Shown piece by piece: positions 31,963 to 44,762 of a DNA stretch of 64,000 bases. Position 1 is the stretch's first letter. Each line of letters begins with the position of its first letter. The stretch covers positions 806,001 through 870,000 of the forward strand of contig BDSI01000012.1 of the NCBI GenBank assembly GCA_003117195.1, given 5' to 3'. The stretch comes from Eudorina sp. 2006-703-Eu-15. Taxonomy: Eukaryota; Chlorophyta; Chlorophyceae; Chlamydomonadales; Volvocaceae. Under the pieces are notes generated by a model, which worked only from the letters and a program-made list of their open reading frames with translations, ran no database searches and was not told where the DNA came from. Made by a program: the position numbers and the translations under genes.

Positions 31963-34900
31963 GGGCTCGATGATGCATCCTCGCGTGGTATGCTGCAGCA
32001 TGGGCTCTGTACCGCAAGCCAGGAAAGGCTGATTGAGCGACGCGCTAAGGCGCTGGTAGCTACCTTGCGCCAACATCTGGGCCCGCAAGCGATTGTGAGG
32101 TAAGGCTGTCGGACGGATAGACATTTATAACCTGTCTTTCGCCCAGAGACAACCTGAAAAAAGGGCATTGCCCCACTTTAAGGCTGCGATACAAGCATGA
32201 AATTTTAATATCCTCCATGCCAGGCTGTATGGATTGTCAGGGAGAGGCTCGGACCGGTTCACGCTGGTCCTCCTAGCCTCCTCGGAAAGCCCGGACGAGG
32301 AGACGCCGGGCAGCCACCTGCACCTGCCATGGGACGACGACGCGCTGGCGCACACGCACGCGATGCTCCGGGCCGCCGCTACAGCGAAGGTCCGTCTGTC
32401 TTGTCTGTCTGTCGCTCTGTCTGTCTGCCAGGGATGGGATGCGGGGCGCGCCGCACTGCTCACCACCTTCCGTCCGAACTGGCGCGGGGCGGGTGCGACC
32501 TACGACCCTTGCCCAGGCTGTCCCCTCGGGGCATCCATGTCCGCTCCCTCGCCATCGCCTACCGCCCACATCCCCCAACCCCCATACCCCTTTCGGCCAT
32601 CAATATCTCGAGTGGACCAAGGGGTGGCCCCCACCTGGCCCCCGCAAGGGAGGACCAACGGGCCCAGCTAGCGTCGTTCGGGGTTTGCGAGGCGCCTTAA
32701 GACCTACAGCACCCACGGACGACGGGTGGGTCGCGCACCCCTCCACCTCCACCTCCACCTCCACCGCCGCCAACCCGTACCCGTACACGTACCCGTACAC
32801 GTACACGTACACGTACACGAGGGGAGAGGGCGCGCAGCTAGACCCGCCGAGAGCCAACCACATCAGCCGTGAACTCGGCAACGCCAGGATTTTCGTTTTT
32901 TTGGAAACAGCACCTGGCGTCCAGGAGAGAGCAGGGAATTGAACCGCAGATCTCCCTGTGTGTAGCCGCCTCTGAATCCCCCCTGCGGCTGCCGCTGCTG
33001 GCTGCCGCTGCCGGCTGCCGTCGCCCCCAGGGGCCGCTAAATCAGTCCCCATCGCCCCCCTCGTGTCGCCGGCACAGGAAGTCTGCGCCTCCCCGCATAT
33101 CCCTCACACCGCGAGACCGACCGAACACAGACCCTGTTTCCCTGGCAGTCCCTGGCAGTCCCTGGCGAGCGGCCTCTTTTCTTCTCTGGGTTGGTGTGAC
33201 TGTCACGCAGGTCCCTGTCCCCCCGTCCCCTCCGCGCCTCCGTCCCCGAAGGTCCCGATCACCTACCCAGCTGCCGGCTCCTTCGTCGCGGCTCTGCCCC
33301 TCCTCCACGACCAGACCACCAGCAGCGTCCTGTGGATGCAACGCGACCGCAACTTCACCGCCACGACAACCAGCACTAAGGCTGCTACTGCAGCTGCTGG
33401 TGGTGCTGCTGCTGCGACAGCGGCTGGCAGCAGCGATGCCGCCGCCCTGGAGCAGCCGTGCATGGAAGACCGGTCCCCGGCACTCCAGCAGGTGGCGATC
33501 TCAGCCAGTCTTGTGCTGGCCGCGGGCACCCCTGGCGCATCGGACCGCATCGAAGACCTGGCCTCATCCCTCCGCCGCATGGCGGACAGTACGACGCTCA
33601 AAGGCCTGGTCTCGGAGCTCAGCAGCATCTTGACAGCACATGTGCGACGGCACTTTTGTTTGGACGCTGCCGTGCGCGTCGCCGTCGTGCCCACGGAGGG
33701 TTCGTGTCTGGCGTTCCTGCTGGAGGAGGAGGCGCCGCCGCCGCCGCCGCTGGTGGCGTCGGCGGGCGCGCGGGGGCGGGTGCTGTTGGGTGCCGCCAGC
33801 TTGCTGGCCGCGACGACGCAGGGCCAGGTGTCGCTGCCGACGGCCGTGCTGGCCGGCAACGGCAGCGGGGATCCCGCTGGGGAGGTTTGCGGCGGCGACG
33901 TTGTGGACGGCGGCGGCGGCGGGGGACCCGGCGGGGGCGCGCTGACCATGTCGTACAGCAGCCCCAATGCGACGCGGCGGATGGAGGCGCTGGGCCCGAC
34001 CGCCAAGCGGTGGGTGCCCGGGTGCTGTTATCGTGTTGTCCGGTCAGTGGTGTAGGTCTAGGGTTGCTGAGCGCGGGTGGCATACGGTACGTTAGGGTAC
34101 TGAGTGCGGGTGGTGTCGGTCTAGGGTTACTGCGTGCGCGGGGTGCAGTAGTGGGGTGAAGTTCGGAAGCCCCTTTTCCGGCGCATCCCAGCGGTGGGAG
34201 CAGGGCCGCCCGCCTGCCCTTTCGGTGGCGCGAGGGATTGCCTTTGCGTGGCCGAGAGCTGGGAGGCATTGGGTACGGCGGCGTGACGGCGCCCCTTGGC
34301 TGCCCGCCCCTTCACCCTTCCCGCCCCTTCACCCTTCCCGCCCCGTCACCCTTCCCGCCCCTTGGCTGCCCGCCCCTTCACCCTTCCCGCCCCTTCACCC
34401 TTCCCGCCCCTTCACCCTTCCCGCCCCTTCACCCTTCCCGCCCCGCCCCTTCACCCTTCCCGCCCCTTCACCCTTCCCGCCCCTTCACCCTTCCCGCCCC
34501 TTGGCTGCCCGCCCCTTCACCCTCCCCCCCCTTCACCCTTCCCGCCCCTTCACCCTTCCCGCCCCTTCACCCTTCCCGCCCCTTCACCCTTCCCGCCCCT
34601 TCACACTTCCCGCCCCTTTACCCGTCCCGCCCCTTCATCCTTCCCGCCCCCGGGGGACATCTTGCACGCGGCCCTGCAGGAGCGGCAGCTGCTACGAACC
34701 CCAGTCGCTGACACTCGGACCCATGGGTCGGCGCAACGGCACCGGGCAGGGCATCCGCCGCAGCTCCTCCGAAATGAACCTGAGGCAGAGCGCCCGCGCG
34801 CCGCCGTGTATGCCCCTGCCCCGACCCATGGGTCACGTCACTGGCCCGCCTGAAACGCTGCGCGACAACAGCCGCCCCTGGCGGAAGGTGCTCAGCCCGG

Positions 34901-37900
34901 CGGTCAGCCCGGCGTGCGCAGCCGACTGCGCGTCACAGTCGAACGGCGCCGCCGGGACCGTCGCACTGGCGGCGCTGCGCGCCAAGCCATTCCGACTGTC
35001 CGACACTGTACTGCAGGCGATGATTCAGCAAGGGCTCGGCGCCGGTCACGCGCCGTCGGCTGACAAGCCGGGCGGTGAAGTCAAGCCCGTCGGCGGCGGC
35101 GGCGGCGGCGGCGGTGACGACACAAAATCAGGCAGCAGCAGCGGCGGCGGCGAATGTGGCGTCGGCGTCAGCGCCGGCGGGGGTCGGTACGGCAGCAACG
35201 GCGTGCTGGTTGGCGATGTCGTACCGGAGTGCCTGCAGTACGTCCAGTCCATTCGGCTGCCGTCGCGGGACGTGTACATGCTGCTGACCAGCAGCGGCGG
35301 CGGCGGCGGCGGCGGCAAGGATCCCTCAAGCGTGCTGGCCGCCGCCGCGACGGCGCCGTCACCCTACGACTCCCCCGGGACTTCCGCCTCGCCCGTGAAC
35401 AGCGGCGCGAGGGGGCGCTTCCGTGACTGGGGGGCCCCGGCGGGTCCGCCGACGGTGGCGAGCTGTGCGGACATGCCGGGCTGCACGCCCGTCAACGCCG
35501 GCGCAGCCGGCGGCGGCGGCGGCGGCGGCCCCGCCTCCGCCGGCGCCTCCGGCATCAAGGCGCTCCTGTTGCTGGGCATCGAGACCGACGAGGGCGAGGT
35601 GATGGCGCTCTACGTGTCGTTCCCCGTAACGCTGCCGCGGCTCCTGCTGGAGACCATCCGGAACAGCTGCGCCGGTATGCTTGACGCGGTGAGCCGGGTG
35701 CCGGTGCATTACATGAGGGGGGGCTGCAGTGGCGGCGGGCCTGGCGGCGGCGGGGTGGCTGTCACGGGCTGCGGGCGGTTGGTTTCGGCGGTTGGGGCCT
35801 GTACGGCACCGTAGCTGCGCTCCCTGGAGCAGAGGCAGAGCGGGGGATTTCTGTCTGCGCGCTCCGGGCGCGCATCCGGCATCGCAGATCGTCCCGCCGT
35901 CGGTCACGTGACCGACGCACACCTGCCGCCGTGCCGCCAGCCCGCCACTGACCCATGGGTCGGCCCTGTCCCCCGTGTGCCGTGTTGCACCCTCCGTCCG
36001 TACACTGCCGTACAGGTACTGGCGGCGCAGGTCCGCCGCAAGCTGCGCGTCCAGTGCGCGTCGGAACTGGAGACCCTGGCGGCGGGGGTCCCGGGCAATT
36101 ACGTAATCCTGCCCAGCGGCACGGCGCCCGTACATTCCGCCCACGCCGCCATGTGGCCGTTCACTGCCCACCCTAACGCGGCCAACCTGCCGGGATCCCA
36201 ATCGAGCGCCGCCGGCACGGGCTCCAGCGGCTGCAACGCCGTCCCCTCCGCCGCCGCCGCGGCGGTGGTGGCGGCGATGGCGGCGGCGCGCCCCGCGCCT
36301 GCGCCCGCCATCGTTGCGGCCGGTACGGCAGCGACCGCATCCGCCGTCGCGGGCAGCGGCTCTGTGTGCGCGGGCGGCAGCGGCGCGCGGCAGCGGGTGG
36401 CGGCTGGCCAGTGGGGGGACCCGACGGCGGCGGCGGCGGAGCCGCACAGCCCCGGCGTCACGGACTCGTTGGGGGTCCTGGTCCAACCCAGCCTGGGCGG
36501 GCCTGGATCCAACGCGAGAGTGGTGCGTACGGCAGCCGGGATACTGGGAACCCTACCCGAGTGGCCGACAGACCGCCGCCCTGGTGAGGCAGGAGGGCGG
36601 GGGCGGGGGCGGGGGCGGGGGCGGGGGCGTGTGGGTCGTAGGTACGGTAGTACGGATGCCCGGACGGGCTGACAAGCGAACGGAAGGTTAGGAAGGGTTT
36701 TAGGGGGGTAAGGGCAGGGGGATGGCACTGGAACAAATGGACAGAACATTGACGTGTATGCCGTACCGTGGGCGTCACCGCATGGGCCCCGGGTTCCATC
36801 TCACACCTCCACCTCACACCCCCACCTTACACCCCCCCACACACACACCGTTGCCCCATGGTCTCCCCCCCTTCCCCTCCCTCCCTCCCCCTCCCTCCCC
36901 CTCCCTCCCCCTCCCTCCCCGTCCCTCCCCCTCCCTCCCTCCCCCCCTCCCCCTCCCTCCCCCTCCCTCCCCCTCCCTGCCCCTCCCTCCCCATCCAGAC
37001 TCCCCGGGTGGCGTCACCACCTTCAAGCTGCGCCACCGCTCCTTCACGCACGGCTCGCCCTCGCGCACCCATTCCGCGCGCCACCTGCGCTACCACCACC
37101 ACCACCACCACCCCCGGGGGGCCGCCTCCGCCCTCATGGGGCTGTGGGGCTCGGGCGAGACATCGCAGCTGGGACTCAGCGGCGCGCAAACCGCCACCAC
37201 AACCGCCACAACCACCAACGGCATGCTGCGCGGCATTTGCCCCGGCAGCGGCGCCACTGGCACCGGCACCGCCACCAGCGCGCTCCTGGCCGCCACCTTC
37301 GTCGGCAGCGGCCTGCGGCGGATGGACACAGCACCCGGGGATGCCGTGAACGCCGCCGGCCCCTTGGATGAGGCGGCGCTGCTGACGCTTCTGGAGGTGC
37401 GGAGAAGAGGAGGGGGAAGTGGCGACCCCGGCGTGTGTGTTACCGTAGGAAAGGAAGCTGGCCGACCGAGCGTGTGTGTGTGTGTGTTACCGTATGAGCG
37501 AATGGGGGTTAAGGAAAGGGCGGCGGCACCGAATGTGCCGCGGCGAGGGTAGAAGGCGCTGGGGTAGGGGGAGGGTGGAAACCCACAGCGCCCGCCTGTC
37601 GTACATATCTCGCCCCGGAGGTACTGTATGTCATGCTGCGACGTACACCCGCGCTGGGTTGTCATACCGGGGACGTGGCGGCCGCCCCTTACGTACAATA
37701 CGGCAGGTACGGATGGCCTGTACGGTCAATGCCGATGCGGCGGTTGCTGACGAGCCGACGCCGACGGCCCCGTGTTGTTTACGCGGCCCCCGGATGCTGC
37801 CCCAGGCCGACGGAGAGCGCAGCGCGCGGATGCAGTTGGGGCTGCTGGTGGAGTCCCTCATGAGCACATTGCGGGACAGCGCCTTAGCTACAGGGGTGGA

Positions 37901-40900
37901 CGACCTGTACGATTTGGGGGCCCCGGACGGCAGGTACGGCAGACTAAGGTGCTCACCGTACAACATCCCTTGGGTATTGGGGTTCTGGCAGTGCCTCTTG
38001 CAATGGGGACGGGGTCAGGGGGTCAGGGGGCAGGGGGTCAGGGGGGTCAGGGGGACAGGGGGAGTCCACCTCCGAGCTCCGGACATCGGCCGCCCTCATG
38101 CCCTGCCCGCTGCCCCCCTTCCCCTTCCCCCTCCCCCTCCCGACCAGGCCCGGCAGCGCCATCCGCTGTCTGCGGTCCTTCCCGGACGACCTCGAGGAGC
38201 TGTCCCTCAACACCATGGTGGGAACGGGCGCCTCGGGGGTGGTGCTGATGGGGAAGTTGGCAACGGTTCCCGTGGCGGTCAAGCTCATGGAGCTGCCCGG
38301 CGGGGCCTTTTCGGAGGGCGGCCACAAGAGCCAAGCCGCCAATGGAGGGACCGCCGCCAATGGCGAGGTCGGTGAGGCCGGCGACGATGCCGACGGGGCG
38401 GTGGCGGCGGCGGAGGAGGAGGGTTCACCGGCGGCAGCGGCGGCGGCGCGGCGTGCCGCGACGGGGATGGATGGGAAGCCGGCGGGGCAGAGGCGGCGGG
38501 CGCGTGTGGAGGCGCGGAGGACGCTGCTGCGAAGCGCGACGGAGTTGGCGGTGCTGCGGAGTGTCAGCCACATCAATATCGTGCAGGTCGGGTCGGGTCG
38601 GGTCGGGTCGGGTCGGGTCGGGTCGGGTCAGCATCAGGGTGAATTGGGGTGGGATGATGGGTAGGGGATGCTGAATCCCTGTGTGGTGGGTTTCAGACGA
38701 TGGAACAGGGCGGGCATCCTGTAACTTCTGTGCGAATGTGTAAGAGATGTACGATATGCGTACGGCGTGTTTGTGCGGTGTACTGCTCCCTCACTGTGCC
38801 CGCGGCAGGTGTACGCCGTGTACAGCAACGTGGCACTACAACGTGTGACCAACGACCAGGGCCTGGTGTCGTACAAGCTGGTGTACCGCCGCCGCGGCGA
38901 GGTGTACAACATGGAGGATCCAGGTGTGGCAGTGGCGGTCTCTCTGAGGGTGGTTGGTGGTTGGGGTGGGTGGTGGGGGTGGTGGATGTTGAGGGTGGGG
39001 GTGGTGGGTCAGGGTCGAACTAATAAGTGTCAAACGGATGGGCTTGCGGACCCATGGGCCTGCGACGACCCATGGGACTGGTTGGTAAGACGACCCGGGA
39101 CTGTGACGAACCATGGGTCTGTCCGACGAACAATCCGGCCCCATCAACCCCCATCAACCCCCATCGCCTCGCCTCGCCCCTGCCCGTTCAGAGGAGTGCC
39201 CGCCCTGCGTGGCTGTGTGTATGGAGTTCGCGGACTGCGGTTCCCTGGAGGGGGTGCTGGGGCAGCGCAGTTTCCCGCGCTGGCTGCAGCACCGCCGGCA
39301 GGGTCTGGTCGCGGTGGCGCCGCCCAGCCACCTCAGCCACGTCGGGGAGCTGGGGCTGGTCCTGGACCTCAAGGTGGGTAATCAAAGGACGTGCTGGAGT
39401 TGCGCGTGGGTGGGGCTGGGTGGGTGGTTGAGTTTTAAGGATTTGCTACAGGGTTTCAGGGTTCTGCTACAGTTCTGCTGTTGGGTTTCAAGGTTTTGCT
39501 GCAGGGTTTCAGCCATTTATAGCGGCAGCACGGTACCTACCGCGTATTACATTCACAAATGTTTTCTAGGATTGTATTAATAAATTGACTGGAGTTAGTG
39601 TGTTTCTTCGATTTACAGAATCTGTCTCCACACCAAAGTATGTTTTTAACAGGAACTATTGCTACTTTGGAAAATAATATTTCTACGATGGGCAAACACA
39701 ACCTTGAAAGATACGGATAAACTTGGAGTTTGTGGATCCAACGTTCTAAAAACGTCAAGCTGGGCTGTCAGGACCTTGTGAAGTACCGAAAATATGACTT
39801 GCGACATCTGGGTATTGAGCATGAGCTGCCCAATTACCAGTACACAACCAGACCCACCCAGACGCACCGATTGATGACAAACCCATTGATGACAAACGCC
39901 GCCCATCACGTGACACGGGGCACGCCCCGCCGCCCCGCGCTCCCCCCTCCCCCCCACAGGGAGTGTATCTGACGCTGTTGGAAATCGCGTTGGCGCTGCG
40001 GCACCTCCACTCGCGGAGGCTGGTGCACAGAGGTGCGGAGGGGGAGGGGGCTGCCGGGCGGGGGGGGGATTTGTTATGAACAAAAGAGCGAATGGTTGGG
40101 TGGGCGGGCGGGGGGCCGGGCGGGGGCTTGGCGGGTGGGCGGTGGGCGGGTAGCAGCGGGGGCCTTTGGAGGTGGATGGCGCGTCGTTTGCACGGCAACT
40201 GCTTTCCTCCGACCCCCGCAACCTTTAAGCCTAGGCCAATGTTTCATTCATGGGGGAGGTGTTATTGCTACCTATCCGAAACGCGCCCGACGCCGATCTG
40301 CCCTCGCACGGCTCCAGACGTCAAGCCCGCCAACATCTTGCTCAAGGGCAACCCCACCGACCCGCGTGGCTGGAACTGCAAACTGGCGGATTTTGGGTTC
40401 GCGCTCGTCCTGGACCAGCAGGTGGGCCTCGGGACCGCCACCACCGGCCACCACCATCACCGGCCACCGCCGCCGCCACTTCCGCCACCACCACCACCAC
40501 CACCACCACCATCACCCTGCATACATGTACGCTGCTGTTTCTTCTAGCAACCACCACCACCACTACCACTACCACCACCACCACCACCACCACCACCACC
40601 ACCACCTTGCAAACATGCACGTTGCTGTTTCTTCTAGCAACCTCCCCCCACGGGATGCAGTCTGGTTCGATTTGTTCTCGCCGCCGCGATGGGTGCAGAA
40701 TCTCCCGCACCTCACCGGCCCCTCCCCGTACCGGCTCATGGGCCCTCCCGCTCCCTTGTGTCCGGGCCTGGGCGACCTGAGGTCTTCCCTCTTCCCAGCC
40801 ATTGCTACGCCGCGAATGCCGTACTCTGCCGTACTCTGCCGTACTCTGCGCAGCGGCCGGTGGAGAGCGGCTCCAACCTGGAGTTCTTCACCGTTCAGGA

Positions 40901-41303
40901 GCAGGCGTGCGGCACGGTGCGTCGTCGTACAGTACGGGACGGGACGGGACGGGGGAGTACGGGTCGAGGTTGTCGAGAGGTCTGCGGGTGGGTCATATGC
41001 GGCGACGCGCTCTCGTGTACATGCGGCTGTCGTACAGTGTACGGAGGGACCTTCGACATGCTTGCACGCGTGAGTGTGAGGGGGAAGTGCCGTACTGATC
41101 CTTTGCCGCACCAATTTTGCTGCCCGCGGGGGCCCGTGGGGCTTATGCAGGTGACGCACATGGCCCCCGAGGCGTTCAGGCCAGGTGAGCACCCGCACCC
41201 GCACACGCACACGCGCACACACACACACACACACACACACTCAGTCGTCGGTTGCATTGCTGGACACGGGTCTGCTTATTCGCGGCTCAGCTTTTCTCCT
41301 TGA

Positions 41304-41369
<66 letters not shown>

Positions 41370-42799
41370 ACGCACACGCACCGTACAGGGCAATCAGCTG
41401 CAGGGGAAAAACCGGGCTCGGGGCGTTCGTACACCCCTGGCCGCGGGGCTGGAGGAGTCGGATACTGATTCGGATTCGGATTCGGATTCGGAGAAGCCTC
41501 AACATCAACGTCGCCTAGAGCCCGTGGTGATTACCAGTGAAACCCTGCGTACGGCGAACCTCCAGAGGGGCCTCGGCTGTGAACCCGTAACCCCCCACGT
41601 CCCAAACTCCCCGGTCAGATCCGACCTGCGCCTGCAACAACATCCGCAATCGGCGTACGGCGTGCACGGCATGCCGTCCGTGGCCATGCGAGTACGACAG
41701 TCTTGACCCAACACCCTAGGGTTTTCGGGCTCAGGGCAGGCTTTCGTCCCCCCCTCGCCGGGCCCGCCTCCGCGCCCCCTCAGGTGCACGAATCGACGCC
41801 TCCGTCGACATTTTCTCGCTGGGGGTTGTCATGTGGGAGCTTGTGGCGGGTAGGTCAGGGCTCAGGGGCCGGGGCGGGGTAAGGGGGAAAGAGGGAAAGG
41901 GGGGTCGTGGTGGAGCGGGTACCGAACACACAGCGGGCAGGCGGGCGACTGCCTGGACGGTTGGACCTCGGGACTTCGGGGACCTCGGGGAAGTCGAGGT
42001 CGCCCGAACACAGCAGGGGGTATGGTGCAGCACTCGATGTTGTGCATAGGAAGCGGTTTGCTTGGAGGGCGGCATCACTGATCGAGTAGTACACACTGAA
42101 GTTGAGAATCGACTGGTCCACAAACTACGGTCATGAGTTCTTAATGTGGCTACCCCATGTCGGGGAAACGGACTTCATTTGTGCCGTACCAGGGCGGGGT
42201 TACCGGCCGTACAAGCACATGGATCAGGCGGAGATCTCCCCAGCGGTTGTGGAGGGCATGCGGCCCATCTTCCCCGAAGGATTGGTGCCCCCGCAGTACA
42301 GGTTGGTTGGTCGTTGGTATTTACCCATATGCTAACTAACCCCGACCGGGAGACCCAGTCCAAATACCCTGCACATCGACATTTGGTGTCGCGGTTGACC
42401 GTTGTTCGTACCCCATAACAGCGGTTGGTCATGTGCTAATATACGGCCCCGCCGTGCAGGTCGGTTGCGTTCATACGGATCGCCTCGGCACAGGCCGGCT
42501 GGTGACCCACGGGACGCACCCCGCATCCGCACCTTCCCACTCTCCCTCCTACCTTCTTCCTTCCCCTTCTCACCTCTCCCCCCTCTCCCTCACCCGCCAG
42601 CAAAATGGCGCAGTCCTGTTGGTTGGCCGACCCCGCCCGGCGGCCCACCGCGGCGGACGTTGTGGCCTTCGCCAAGGCCGAACTCGAGCACATCAGCGCC
42701 GCCGCCAAGCGCCGCAGACCTCACGTCGCCGCCTTCGCGGGCACACCGCCCGGGGGCACCAGCGGCGGCGGCGGCAGCGGTGCCGCGGGCGGCGTGTAG
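31963..42799 (+). CDS. GAF-like sensor / TKL protein kinase, RD type, paralogue of the 15765 gene
   Basis: Exons: 31963-32099 (ATG at 31990), 32224-32389, 33252-34009, 34680-35688, 36016-36526, 36999-37396, 37806-37933, 38148-38586, 38809-38923, 39192-39373, 39960-40032, 40318-40421, 40854-40916, 41151-41184, 41784-41849, 42193-42301, 42601-42799. Phases all match; 1487 residues from 31990. The N-terminal 1000 residues hold GAF-like segments (RLYGLSGRGSDRFTLVLLAS; LDAAVRVAVVPTEG; LPSRDVYMLLTSS; EVMALYVSFPVTLPRLLLET) aligned with the paralogue and separated by Gly-, Ala-, Thr- and His-rich inserts. The kinase (about 1040-1450) has VGTGASG, VAVK, a long insert before helix C, VHRDVKPANILL, ADFG, HMAPE, DIFSLGVVMWEL and DPARRPT, so it should be active. 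The splice at 36526 (GTACGG donor) and the 5' end are least certain. Signal and substrate are unknown. Confidence 0.8.
34290..34650. repeat. 17-bp C-rich minisatellite in a kinase-gene intron
   Basis: About 20 units of CCCGCCCCTTCACCCTT with some shortened units and interspersed GGCTGCCCG blocks, ending about 30 bp before the acceptor of the exon at 34680. It has no stops in any plus frame and therefore produces spurious open frames. Confidence 0.9.
36866..36990. repeat. CCCTCCCT pyrimidine tract before a splice acceptor
   Basis: Nearly pure C/T repeat immediately upstream of the acceptor at 36998/36999; it doubles as an extreme polypyrimidine tract. Confidence 0.85.
38587..38629. repeat. 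(GTCGG)n pentamer repeat starting at a splice donor
   Basis: Begins exactly at the intron donor after 38586, so the GT of the donor is part of the first repeat unit. Confidence 0.85.
40484..40610. repeat. (CAC)n repeats in a kinase-gene intron
   Basis: Two CAC-rich blocks (about 40484-40513 and 40551-40607), each followed by a near-identical AAACATGCACGTTGCTGTTT-type segment, so the block appears duplicated. Intron 40422-40853. Confidence 0.8.
41305..41359. repeat. (CA)n microsatellite
   Basis: Uninterrupted CA run in the intron 41185-41783; a shorter CA tract precedes it at about 41214-41241. Confidence 0.92.
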
Positions 42800-42876
42800 G
42801 CGCCGCCGCCACCCGCCGCCGTGGTAAGAATGACTCACGTTGCACGTTGGACATCGCGGGTACCGAATGTGGCCGC

Positions 42877-42983
42877 GTAGTAGTAGTAGTAGGAGGAGGA
42901 GGAGGAGGAGGACGAGGAGGAGGAGGAGGAGGAGGGGGGGAGGGAGGAGGAGGAGGGGGGGAGGGAGGAGGAGGAGGCGGAGG
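42877..42983. repeat. TAG/GGA-rich simple repeat
   Basis: TAG units passing into long GGA runs within the 3' region of the kinase gene. Confidence 0.88.
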
Positions 42984-43862
42984 AATGTGGCAAGGGGGGG
43001 CGGGGGCGGAGGTTTCCTGCGCAAGGTACCTGGCAGATTGGTGCCCAGTCGGCTCCGGGGGCGGGGGAAGGAGGGATGCCGTTACGCCGGCGGACAACAC
43101 AGGAGCTAAAACCCCGGTTGATACCGCGGCGGTCGAGAGCCGGTCGTCGTCGAGTGCTCAGTTCGTTTTGGGTTTTGGGTTTTAGCACGTGCCCGGCCAC
43201 GGGCGCTGATGCGTCGTGGACAGCTCGCCGCTTCGCTGCCCGGCCTCTCGCTCAGCAGGACTTTTCAGGACAGCACTTCGTGCGTGTTTCGTTTTGCGAG
43301 CGGGTGTATATGGGACCACTGAAACGGCTGAGGAAATGTTGGCCTGCCCGGTGCCCACGCAGCGCGTGCGGAGCTTCATCGAACTTTGAGGACGGAGTCC
43401 AATAGCTGTCTGAGGCCAACTTCGGTCCCGGCGAACTGCTAGCCGGCGGGTGCCGGGTGTGGATGGGCGGGCGGGCGGGGTGGTGGGTGGGTGGATGAGT
43501 GCGCGGGCAGGCAGGCGGGCGGATCCAACCCTCTTCTGACCCCCACGGAACTTCCGTAGCACCTAAGGCGCGCGGCCCATGGTGGCAGAAGCAAGCGCAG
43601 AACTGCAAAAGGCACCCAAGAATGCAATCCATGCGTATTCATCGAGTGGGGGGTTACATATCCCGCCCACTGGCGGGTTCTTGGCGGGACGGGGCAGGGC
43701 GGGGGTAGGTGCTACTAGGGCCGGACAGCTGTGGCGCAGAGGTGAGGTGAGGTGGGGTGAGAAAGAGAGACACGTTCTGCAAAGGGACCGCCTATGTACT
43801 GCTCACGTTCTTGGTTGTGAGTATGTGTGTGTAAAAGAGGACTGGGCCGCGCGAAGCGAAGT

Positions 43863-43867
<5 letters not shown>

Positions 43868-43922
<55 letters not shown>
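43868..43922. repeat. (TG)n microsatellite
   Basis: TG run with a single C interruption; further TG runs at about 43968-43983 and 44051-44079. Confidence 0.92.
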
Positions 43923-43923
<1 letters not shown>

Positions 43924-44046
43924 AATTGTGTATGTGTAGGCAGGCAGGGCAGGAGTGCGCGATGTACGTGTGTGTGTGTGTGTTTGTCCAGACGCAGGGC
44001 AGGGCAGGATTGCGCGCGCAGTGCAAGGGGCATGACAAAGCACTTG

Positions 44047-44081
<35 letters not shown>

Positions 44082-44149
44082 CTTAAAAGCACTGAAATGT
44101 GTGTGTGCGTGTGTTTAAAAAGAAGCCCACCCATAACCGTGTGTTTGTT

Positions 44150-44195
44150 TCATACATATCTGACCTGGCCTGGCACTGGCCAAGGGCTGCTAGAC
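44150..44195. repeat. Partial copy of the TG-associated dispersed repeat
   Basis: ACATATCTGACCTGGCCTGG then CACTGGCCAAGGGCTGCTAG matches the start of the copy at 25419, again just downstream of TG tracts; the rest of the unit is missing. Confidence 0.6.
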
Positions 44196-44716
44196 GCGGT
44201 GTGCGGCATCGCACCCGATCTCGCGTCGCAGGACGAGGCAGCTGCCCCCATATGCTTCTGCCCCTGCGGGGGCAGTCCGCTTGCCCGCTCCGCCATCCAC
44301 CTCCGCTGCGCGAGGGGCGCGCCGGGAAGACCCGGACAGCAAGCGACCGCCCAGCCCGGTCGGCACGGGGAGGGGGAGGGTATTCGGAGATCCCGATTTC
44401 ACTGCACGGATATCCCCGGCGTAATTCATGAGGGAGATGAGGGGGAGCGACAGGTCTAGGGTTTTATGTCCCGGTGAGAGGATGCGTGATGCGACGATGG
44501 ATGGAATAAGCACGACGCAAGTGGTCTTTGTGAAATAATCATTCAGGTTTCGTGGCAGGTTTTGTGATGTTGCTGGTCGGCTGTTACGTTCCCCGGGGCG
44601 AGATAACGACACGGGCTGCGACCTCGCGCGCCCCGGGGAGGGGGGACGGGGCCGAGGGGGACATACGTCGCAACCCCGCGGTAGCAACGGGGGAGCCGGA
44701 TGCTGCATGCCAGCGA

Positions 44717-44762
44717 GAGGGAGGGAGGGAGGGAGGGAGGGAGGGAGGGAGGGAGGGAGGGA
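44717..44762. repeat. (GAGG)n repeat
   Basis: Uninterrupted purine tetranucleotide run. Confidence 0.92.

Noticed and set aside
34156..34679. N-terminal extension of the open frame through the 34.3-kb minisatellite
   Set aside because: The repeat has no stops; splice sites at 34010 and 34679 with matching phase place it in an intron.
41185..41359. His/Thr-rich frames over CA and CAC repeats
   Set aside because: Simple-repeat translations within introns; flanking splice sites are consistent without them.
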